NCBI GenBank assembly: GCA_946480885.1
Contig: CAMLLK010000083.1
Coordinates: forward strand, 1-5,734
Origin: an uncultured Thermoproteales archaeon
Lineage (GTDB): Archaea; Thermoproteota; Thermoprotei; Thermoproteales; Thermoproteaceae
Length of the DNA: 5,734 bases
Direction: 5' to 3'
Numbering within the stretch: position 1 is the first letter of the stretch; every line of letters begins with the position of its first letter. Both the position numbers and the translations under genes were made by a program. The notes beneath the pieces are model-generated. The model was not told the DNA's origin. It made no database searches and was given only the letters and a program-made list of their open reading frames with translations. Below, one piece after another: positions 1 through 4,876 of this stretch.

Positions 1-49
1 GGTTGAGTAGTTGATACTGCCTATCTGTAAGTTTAACTTCTTCGGTCAT
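1..49 (-). CDS. N-terminal fragment of an unidentified protein (runs off the left edge)
   Basis: On the minus strand an ATG at 49-47 opens a frame that stays open to the window edge and encodes MTEEVKLTDRQYQLLN (16 residues). It is supported as a real gene start by a TATA-like TTTAAA at 73-78, centred about 26 bases upstream of the ATG, matching the arrangement at other genes in this window. The charged start followed by 'LTDRQ..LL' resembles the beginning of the first helix of some small winged-helix DNA-binding proteins, but sixteen residues are far too few to assign a family, so no function is given. It is divergent from the surface-protein gene at 223. It could also be a chance frame; the promoter spacing is the main argument that it is real. 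Confidence 0.55.
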   Translation of the reverse strand, partial: MTEEVKLTDRQYQLLN

Positions 50-70
50 ATTAATCGTTTAACTTTGAGA

Positions 71-80
71 TATTTAAATG
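71..80 (-). promoter_or_regulatory. TATA-like promoter element for the gene at 49-1
   Basis: TATTTAAATG on the plus strand reads CATTTAAATA on the minus strand, a good archaeal TATA-box match. Its centre is about 26 bases from the ATG at 49, so a transcript starting at the usual distance would have a leader of zero to a few bases. A second A/T tract at about 86-94 (TTTTAAAAT) is a less well placed alternative. Confidence 0.5.
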
Positions 81-195
81 TATCGTTTTAAAATTATAGC
101 ATTTAGTTTCTTTATTTTTTTAGTTAAGAGAGACACGGGCAAGATTATTAGCAGGTAAAGAATAGTGTCTGTAATATAAAAGTTCTTACGCTAGA

Positions 196-203
196 TTTAT
201 TTA
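196..203 (+). promoter_or_regulatory. TATA-like promoter element for the surface-protein gene
   Basis: TTTATTTA is centred about 23.5 bases upstream of the GTG at 223, the spacing expected for a leaderless archaeal transcript. A second candidate, ATATAAAA at 174-181, would give a leader of roughly 20 bases and could go with a start at the ATG at 244, which has GAGGTG (226-231) upstream as a possible ribosome binding site. The sequence does not decide between the two. Confidence 0.45.
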
Positions 204-222
204 CCGCTAAATAACCCACGCC

Positions 223-1482
223 GTGAGGTGGATATTTCTAACTATGTTACTCACTATGTCGCTACTAGCCTCTGTGATCAAAGTAGTTGATAACCTAGGC
301 TTTCCCATTCAAGGCGCCGCTGTGTGTACTCCAACTATGTGCGTATATACAAACGCCACTGGAGAAGCTGTTGTTCTAGACGCGCCTGTGGAGATATACA
401 TAGAGGGTCTATTAGTTTGGAGAAGTTCCACAGTTGATAACTTTACCACAGTTGTGTTATATAAAATAGACCAATTAGAAATAGTCCCCCTCTCAGCGAG
501 TGGTGAATTAATACTTAAATTTGTCAAGACAATAAATAATACATACAGTGATATAAAGTTTAAATTCTTTAATAATAAAATTGAGAAACCTTTATACATA
601 GGTATTAATTATCCAGTAGAGATTTATATTCAAAAAATTGGACGGTATATATTCAATACGACAATTAAGACACAGCTCTGGAGTCTCGAGGTGGACTTAA
701 CTAAGCTGGGCCTCGTCGCCGCGTGTAGATATACTTATACAGAGCCCGTGGCGCGTGTATCTATAGTTACAAATGGATCTGTAGCCGACAGCTCAAGTGG
801 GTGGTTTTATTTAATAAAGGGTGTTGAGTATATTGGATTAGCGTCGACCAATGCAGTATTGCCAAACGGCAGTAGGTATATTGTGTCGTTTAACCCAGTG
901 GCGGTGTGTAACAAAACTATAGACATAAATAGCTCGAGAGTAGTTATAAGCCTAGAAGACTCCTTTGGAGTAGTTAGAAACGACTGGACCTTAAGAGTCG
1001 CCAACAATACCTATAGGGGGGTGGCCGAGTTTTGGGCTGTTGTGGGCTATAGCTACGACGTATATATAGACGCAGGTTTTGTAAAGAAAAATATCTCAAT
1101 AACGCCTCGACGCGCCACAGAGAAGATTATCATTAATGTAGAAAACGCATACCTAGTGCTCAACTACAGAGCCCCAGTTTCAAAAATCTACGTAGTGGGC
1201 AACTATACAGTAGTAGACAAATCGCCAAGGAGGATAGAACTCCCACCGGGTCTCTATCAAGTAGTCATAGAGGCGGGTGGGAGAAATAGGACTTATATAG
1301 TGGAGCTGAGACCTGGCGAAATAATTCGATTAACAGTGGGTGAAGAAGAGGGCGGGGGGACGTCGTCTGCGACATATGCCTTCGTCGCCGTAGTGGCTAC
1401 GATAATTTCTGTAGTCTCGGCCTTGGCTATTACAGAGACTCTCCGCCGTCGACGACTAAGACGTGGCCAGTCACGTAGCTAG
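223..1482 (+). CDS. Secreted, C-terminally membrane-anchored surface protein with carboxypeptidase-regulatory-like and PEGA-like segments
   Basis: Not a recognised family overall. The 419 residues begin with a signal peptide (R2 followed by a hydrophobic stretch at about 4-16, with LLAS a plausible cleavage region). Residues 18-51 (VKVVDNLGFPIQGAAV, then TNATGEAVV) resemble the first strands of a carboxypeptidase-regulatory-like beta-sandwich. Residues 320-372 (SPRRIELPPGLYQVVIEAGG) resemble a PEGA domain. A single membrane helix at about 384-403 is followed by the basic stop-transfer tail RRRRLRR. The topology is therefore a long outside domain with a short cytoplasmic tail. The outside part holds twelve N-x-S/T sequons (N44, 73, 105, 145, 184, 215, 230, 236, 261, 290, 327, 355) and four cysteines (35, 40, 168, 229) that could form disulfides. 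The start is GTG at 223; ATG at 244 or 256 would shorten or remove the signal peptide. The 3' end overlaps the convergent reductase gene by 53 bases. The stretch at about 470-660 is more A/T-rich than the neighbouring genes. A cell-surface role is inferred; the partner is unknown. Confidence 0.85.
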   Translation: MRWIFLTMLLTMSLLASVIKVVDNLGFPIQGAAVCTPTMCVYTNATGEAVVLDAPVEIYIEGLLVWRSSTVDNFTTVVLYKIDQLEIVPLSASGELILKFVKTINNTYSDIKFKFFNNKIEKPLYIGINYPVEIYIQKIGRYIFNTTIKTQLWSLEVDLTKLGLVAACRYTYTEPVARVSIVTNGSVADSSSGWFYLIKGVEYIGLASTNAVLPNGSRYIVSFNPVAVCNKTIDINSSRVVISLEDSFGVVRNDWTLRVANNTYRGVAEFWAVVGYSYDVYIDAGFVKKNISITPRRATEKIIINVENAYLVLNYRAPVSKIYVVGNYTVVDKSPRRIELPPGLYQVVIEAGGRNRTYIVELRPGEIIRLTVGEEEGGGTSSATYAFVAVVATIISVVSALAITETLRRRRLRRGQSRS

Positions 1483-2104
1483 ACTTGTCGGAAAGAAGCC
1501 AGTATATAGCCTCTGCGGCCTCCAAAGGCTGCCCTAGTCTATACAAAACTGTACGTCTACGGAATTCCTCAAGTTCTGTAGGTGTCATCCACCCAGTCCA
1601 CCTAGTCTCAATTGGGCCAAACGCCACGACGTTTACTCTGACAGGTGCGAGGAGTTTAGCTAGACTCTTCGCCAAGGCGATTAAAGCCCCCTTCGCGGCG
1701 GCATAGGGAATTCCCCAGGTGTCGCCCACCAAGGCGGGGGTAGAGGAGACGAAGACTATAGAGCCGTCTCGTTTCAACGACGGAAGTAATGTCTTCACTA
1801 CATTAAATCCGCCGACTACGTCTACTCTATAGACCTCGAGAAAATCTCTCTCGTCTAACTCGGCCACTTTCTTTTTCCACGTCTCTGCGCCGCCATGGCC
1901 GTGTATTAACGCCACGCCGTCGACGTCGTGGAAGTCTTCTGCCACTTTTTTTAGACAGTTGAGGTCTAACACGTCGCATTGGTAGTGGACGTCTGCCTCT
2001 GATTTAGATCTAGATACGCCAATTACAAAGTCGCCGCGTGTTTTAGCTAATTTAACAAGGGCGCCGCCGATTCCTCCGCTGGCGCCGGTTACCACAATCT
2101 TCAT
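1430..2104 (-). CDS. Short-chain dehydrogenase/reductase (SDR), classical type, probably NADP(H)-dependent
   Basis: The 224-residue protein is one Rossmann domain of normal classical-SDR length. Visible motifs: TGASGGIG at 6-13 (dinucleotide binding), SRS at 31-33 after the second strand (a basic residue there favours NADPH), CDV at 43-45 (adenine contact), the active-site Ser121, Tyr134 and Lys138 (YAAAK), and VTGHVLVVDGG at 211-221 near the C-terminus. Two positions are unusual: the NNAG motif is replaced by HGHGG (68-72), and the helix-4 Asn of the catalytic tetrad appears to be Asp95 (VDVVG). I chose the ATG at 2104 because it overlaps the folE stop as ATGA, a translational-coupling arrangement; a TTG at 2110 would add two residues. 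The substrate is unknown. Coupling to folE makes a pterin-type carbonyl reduction conceivable (compare FolM or sepiapterin reductase, both SDRs), but generic alcohol or 3-oxoacyl reduction is equally compatible with the sequence. Confidence 0.9.
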   Translation of the reverse strand: MKIVVTGASGGIGGALVKLAKTRGDFVIGVSRSKSEADVHYQCDVLDLNCLKKVAEDFHDVDGVALIHGHGGAETWKKKVAELDERDFLEVYRVDVVGGFNVVKTLLPSLKRDGSIVFVSSTPALVGDTWGIPYAAAKGALIALAKSLAKLLAPVRVNVVAFGPIETRWTGWMTPTELEEFRRRTVLYRLGQPLEAAEAIYWLLSDKSSYVTGHVLVVDGGESL

Positions 2105-2655
2105 CGGCAAGATAGAGGCCTTTTACAGTCTATAGATACGTCAATGTCCCCCCTCTTTGCCGAGGTGACCATGTTGTGGTGTTCGTCTCTTACCCCGCGT
2201 ATGAATGAGCACATGTGTACGCCGCACACTTTTACATACACAGCGCGGGCTCTCAGCTTTTCCATAAGTAAGTCAGCCAGCCACTCTGTAAACCTTTCCT
2301 GCATTATAGGCCTAGCGGCGGCCCACTTGACTAGTTTAATCACCTTACTCAACCCCGGCACCCCCTCGCCCGGTATATACGCAACTGAGACCCTCAACAA
2401 GATGGGCAACAGGTGGTGCTCACATATAGACACAGCGCCGATGTTTTCAATAACCACAGGCCCCACCTCAGCCCCGTATTCAAGAGGGAAGAAGACCACA
2501 TCGGGCGGGGGCTCCCTCAGCCCCCTAGTCAACTCCTCCATAGCCTTTACAAACCGCCGGGGGGTATTCACCACCCCCGGCCTAGACAAATCCTCGCCGA
2601 GGTGTCTCAACAACGTCTCTACTCCCCGCTCCGCTTTTTTACTACGAACGATCAT
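2101..2655 (-). CDS. folE: GTP cyclohydrolase I (type IA)
   Basis: This enzyme opens the GTP imidazole ring and forms 7,8-dihydroneopterin triphosphate, releasing formate; it is a cytoplasmic zinc enzyme and a homo-oligomer in the known family. The 184 residues cover the whole catalytic domain (E. coli FolE is 222, with a longer N-terminus). The signature is clear: zinc ligands Cys78 and His81 in CEHH, and Cys149 in VHMCSFIRGVRD, with the same 71-residue spacing as the ligands of the E. coli enzyme. VAYIPGEGVPGLSK (91-104) and RPIMQERFT (115-123) are further hallmark blocks. In archaea the product feeds 7-deazaguanine (archaeosine) tRNA modification and pterin cofactors; which applies here cannot be seen. 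The ATG at 2655 has GAGGT 4 bases upstream and a TTTAAA box 24 bases upstream. The gene lies 31 bases after the glycosyltransferase stop and is coupled by an ATGA overlap to the downstream reductase. Confidence 0.96.
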   Translation of the reverse strand: MIVRSKKAERGVETLLRHLGEDLSRPGVVNTPRRFVKAMEELTRGLREPPPDVVFFPLEYGAEVGPVVIENIGAVSICEHHLLPILLRVSVAYIPGEGVPGLSKVIKLVKWAAARPIMQERFTEWLADLLMEKLRARAVYVKVCGVHMCSFIRGVRDEHHNMVTSAKRGDIDVSIDCKRPLSCR

Positions 2656-2676
2656 AAAACCTCAGCGTTATTATTA

Positions 2677-2682
2677 TTTAAA
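2677..2682 (-). promoter_or_regulatory. TATA-like promoter element for folE and the downstream reductase
   Basis: TTTAAA, within the A/T-rich ATATTTAAATAATAA tract on the minus strand, is centred about 24.5 bases upstream of the folE ATG and begins only a few bases after the glycosyltransferase stop codon (2687-2689). It suggests that folE can be transcribed from its own start site. The GAGGT before the ATG would be used only by transcripts that read through from the glycosyltransferase gene, since a leaderless transcript would not contain it. Confidence 0.5.
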
Positions 2683-2686
2683 TATA

Positions 2687-3592
2687 CTACCCACAGCCGC
2701 CGCATATAGTGCGCCCGCGCCAGTGAAAACACTTTTGGAAAGACGAAATTATAAATACAAACACGTCGAGAAATCTCTCGATTGGCGCAATGGCCACCTG
2801 GCCCCAGTCAACTCTTCCCAGCGCTCTCTTTGATCTAAGCCCGGTCCTAATCAACTGTATTACAAAGAGAGGGGGGAAGACAATAGCTGCGGCGACCCAG
2901 ACGGCGTAATATATAGACTCTGCCAGCCACAGTGTCGCATTGCCCAACTTAGCAGCAACTGCTTGTCTTGTAAAAAACTCCCAAGTCCTCGGCGCTGGTT
3001 CCATAGGTACAAATAAAGGCAGGACTTCAATACGCTTAGCCACACGTGAGAGAGCCATGTCGTCCACTGCACATCTTTTCAAAACGTCTATAGCGGTCTG
3101 TCTCTCAGACTTAGGCACAGCCACCGCCCCGCCGTAGATAAATCTCGTCTTCTTCCACACCATCCAGTCGAAGCCGCCTAATGAAAACGCGTTTTGAAGT
3201 TTATCTCTAACCCAGCGATAAGCAGTGGCGTAGGACCCACGGCATTTTTTCAATTCCTCAAGCCACTGTCCCGGCTCAGCGTCGTCGTCGAGAAAGACAT
3301 ATACATCTGCGTCTAGCTCCTCCAACGCAGTGGCTAAAGCACCTGACTTCCCCACGTATTTATTAAAAATCCAGCGGAGACCTACTCTCTCTGCATGGGC
3401 CGCGTCTACGTTGTCGTCCACCACTACGTAGTCCACTGCCCCGGCGAATTTTGAAAGATCTCTCGGCCTCCTAGTGGGCACAATCACTACAGCTCTACAA
3501 GCGGCGCCAGGCCGCGGCTTTAAAAAAACCTCGGCGAATAGGTGGAGAACTTCGTAAAAAAACACTATAGAGACAAAAAGCCACTCCCACAC
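2687..3592 (-). CDS. Membrane-bound GT-A glycosyltransferase, family 2 / family 21-like
   Basis: The 301-residue protein has an N-terminal membrane helix (about 4-24), a GT-A catalytic domain (about 33-215) and two C-terminal hydrophobic segments (about 220-250 and 272-284). It likely transfers a sugar from a nucleotide donor to a lipid or lipid-linked acceptor at the cytoplasmic face. Motifs: VVIVPT opens the first strand, VVVDD (D59, D60) is the first aspartate motif, FLDDDAEP (D102-D104) is the metal-binding DxD equivalent, YGGAVAVP (153-160) fits the acceptor region, and VDDMALSRVAK (D177, D178) fits the third aspartate motif, followed by FTRQ (207-210) in place of the Q/RxxRW motif. The order resembles ceramide-glucosyltransferase-like family 21 enzymes, but donor and acceptor are not determinable. 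The start is a GTG at 3592, supported by a TATA element about 24 bases upstream. The C-terminal WRGR is followed by an odd Cys/Gly tail, ICGGCG, instead of the usual short basic or aromatic ending. The gene is divergent from nuoD and 31 bases upstream of folE. Confidence 0.85.
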   Translation of the reverse strand: MWEWLFVSIVFFYEVLHLFAEVFLKPRPGAACRAVVIVPTRRPRDLSKFAGAVDYVVVDDNVDAAHAERVGLRWIFNKYVGKSGALATALEELDADVYVFLDDDAEPGQWLEELKKCRGSYATAYRWVRDKLQNAFSLGGFDWMVWKKTRFIYGGAVAVPKSERQTAIDVLKRCAVDDMALSRVAKRIEVLPLFVPMEPAPRTWEFFTRQAVAAKLGNATLWLAESIYYAVWVAAAIVFPPLFVIQLIRTGLRSKRALGRVDWGQVAIAPIERFLDVFVFIISSFQKCFHWRGRTICGGCG

Positions 3593-3603
3593 GTGTTCTC
3601 AAC

Positions 3604-3622
3604 GATATAAATTATATAAAAT
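3604..3622. promoter_or_regulatory. Divergent TATA region shared by the glycosyltransferase gene and nuoD
   Basis: Only 42 bases separate the GTG at 3592 (minus) from the ATG at 3635 (plus). The self-complementary core TATATA at 3613-3618 lies about 23.5 bases from 3592 on the minus strand and about 25.5 bases from a second nuoD ATG at 3641 on the plus strand, so the same element could position transcription both ways and give leaderless messages. An adjacent ATATAAAT at 3605-3612 lies about 26.5 bases from the ATG at 3635 and is an alternative box for nuoD. Confidence 0.6.
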
Positions 3623-3634
3623 TCTTTATAGTGT

Positions 3635-4840
3635 ATGGAAATGGATAGTTACGGCATAGTGTTGAGAGAGGAGAGAGTGGGAGATAGCAGAAAAATTCTC
3701 GACATTTTTTGGGGGCCTCAACATCCAACATCTGGCCACACTAGATTTATTATTGAACTCGAGGGGGACATTGTCGTAAACGTAGTCCCAGACCCCGGCT
3801 ACGTCCATAGGACAATGGAGAAATTAGGTGAGACTCGCCACTGGATTCATAACATCCCCCTCTTTGAAAGACTCTCTCTCCCAGACGCCATAAACGTGAC
3901 TTGGGCCTACGCCATGGCAATTGAAAGACTTGCAAAATACGACGTGTCGCAAAGAGCTGAATATCTCAGAGTCATAATGGCAGAGCTCAGCCGTATATCT
4001 ACACATCTCTACGACCTAGGCCTACACGCCATTATGATAGGCTCCTCAACCGGCTTTATGTGGGGCTTCGGCCTAAGAGAGTTGTTAGTCCATCTCTGGG
4101 CTATGGTGTCTGGCTCTAGAACTACGCCCTCTTGGGCGATACCTGGCGGTGTCCGTACGGCGCCGCCAGATGCTTTTTATGAACAGACAAGGGGGTTTTT
4201 AGACTATTTAGAAAAGAAAGTCGACGAGTTTGTAAAAATTGTAATTAAAAACCCAGTGGGGTATTATAGACTTAAAGACGTGGGGTACTTAAGTAAAGAA
4301 GAGGCGGCGAAGTTATTAGCCACAGGCCCCGGCGCGAGGGGGTCGGGGATAGAGTGGGATGCCAGAAGGGTTTATAAATACGGCATATATGACCAGTTTG
4401 AGTGGGATGTATGCGTTGAAGACGGCGGAGACTCGCTGGCTCGGGCCATGGTAAGAATCTGCGAGATACAACAGAGCATTAGAATCATTAGACAAGCCCT
4501 AGACCGCGCGCCGAGAAGCGGGCCGCTGATAGGCGAGGCACTTCTACATAAAATCCCGCCTAAGCAGAGAGAGAGAGCAGGTGAGTTGATAAAGCTAAGT
4601 GCCTTATTCACTACAATGTTACCACAGGGGGAGGGTATAGGCATTACAGAGGGGGGCCGGGGCCGTTATTTCTTCCACGTCATGGGGGACGGGACGGAGA
4701 GGCCTTATCGCGTCAGAATAACTACTCCCTCTTGGCAAAACCTAAGAGCTATGTTAAAGGCGTTTGTTGGTGCCAGACTTATGGACCTCCCAGCGATATA
4801 TGGATCATTTGGCTACTTCCCGCCGGAGCAAGACCGCTAG
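3635..4840 (+). CDS. nuoD: Respiratory complex I subunit D (49-kDa type, quinone-site subunit)
   Basis: NuoD forms, with NuoB, the quinone-reduction chamber of the peripheral arm of complex I at the inner face of the membrane. The full-length protein (401 residues) shows GPQHP (27-31), GYVHRTMEK (55-63), RVIMAELSRISTHL (112-125), IPGGVRTAPP (169-178), GPGARGSG (231-238), MGDGTERPYRVRITTPS (350-366) and the terminal QDR. The two CxxC pairs that bind nickel in [NiFe] hydrogenase large subunits are absent, so it is a complex I subunit rather than a hydrogenase. Two quinone-site positions differ from characterised enzymes: HPSTHG becomes HPTSGH, and the conserved Tyr of RMDY is Leu82 (RLSL). The ATG at 3641 (two residues shorter) fits the stronger TATA box better and may be the true start. 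nuoH follows after 36 bases; no nuoA, B or C lies upstream within the window. Confidence 0.95.
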   Translation: MEMDSYGIVLREERVGDSRKILDIFWGPQHPTSGHTRFIIELEGDIVVNVVPDPGYVHRTMEKLGETRHWIHNIPLFERLSLPDAINVTWAYAMAIERLAKYDVSQRAEYLRVIMAELSRISTHLYDLGLHAIMIGSSTGFMWGFGLRELLVHLWAMVSGSRTTPSWAIPGGVRTAPPDAFYEQTRGFLDYLEKKVDEFVKIVIKNPVGYYRLKDVGYLSKEEAAKLLATGPGARGSGIEWDARRVYKYGIYDQFEWDVCVEDGGDSLARAMVRICEIQQSIRIIRQALDRAPRSGPLIGEALLHKIPPKQRERAGELIKLSALFTTMLPQGEGIGITEGGRGRYFFHVMGDGTERPYRVRITTPSWQNLRAMLKAFVGARLMDLPAIYGSFGYFPPEQDR

Positions 4841-4848
4841 GAGACAAT

Positions 4849-4857
4849 TTTTATAAA
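4849..4857 (+). promoter_or_regulatory. TATA-like element inside the nuoD-nuoH gap
   Basis: TTTTATAAA starts 8 bases after the nuoD stop and is centred about 24 bases before the nuoH ATG at 4877, the same spacing as at the other starts here. It suggests an internal promoter that gives nuoH (and genes beyond the window) a separate leaderless transcript in addition to read-through from nuoD. A GAGGT at 4872-4876 abuts the ATG directly, too close for a standard ribosome binding site. Confidence 0.5.
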
Positions 4858-4876
4858 GATAATCGAACATTGAGGT

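Noticed and set aside
131..170. Inverted repeat AGACAC (131-136) and GTGTCT (165-170) in the divergent intergenic region
   Set aside because: Only six pairs with a 28-base loop and no extension; expected by chance in a region of this size. It could be an operator but nothing else supports it.
50..222. Possible small RNA gene (for example a C/D box guide RNA) in the A/T-rich intergenic region
   Set aside because: I found no paired C box (RTGATGA) and D box (CTGA) at proper spacing on either strand, and no tRNA-like cloverleaf. The region is explained by two divergent promoters.
2144..2833. Long open frame of 229 codons on the plus strand, antisense to folE and the end of the glycosyltransferase gene
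   Set aside because: It lies wholly opposite folE, whose zinc ligands and signature blocks are unmistakable, and its translation is low-complexity Ser/Thr/Pro-rich with no motif. It is a shadow of the real gene.
3635..4840. NuoD-like gene as a group 4 [NiFe] hydrogenase large subunit
   Set aside because: Both nickel-binding CxxC motifs are absent; the C-terminus ends in QDR as in complex I.
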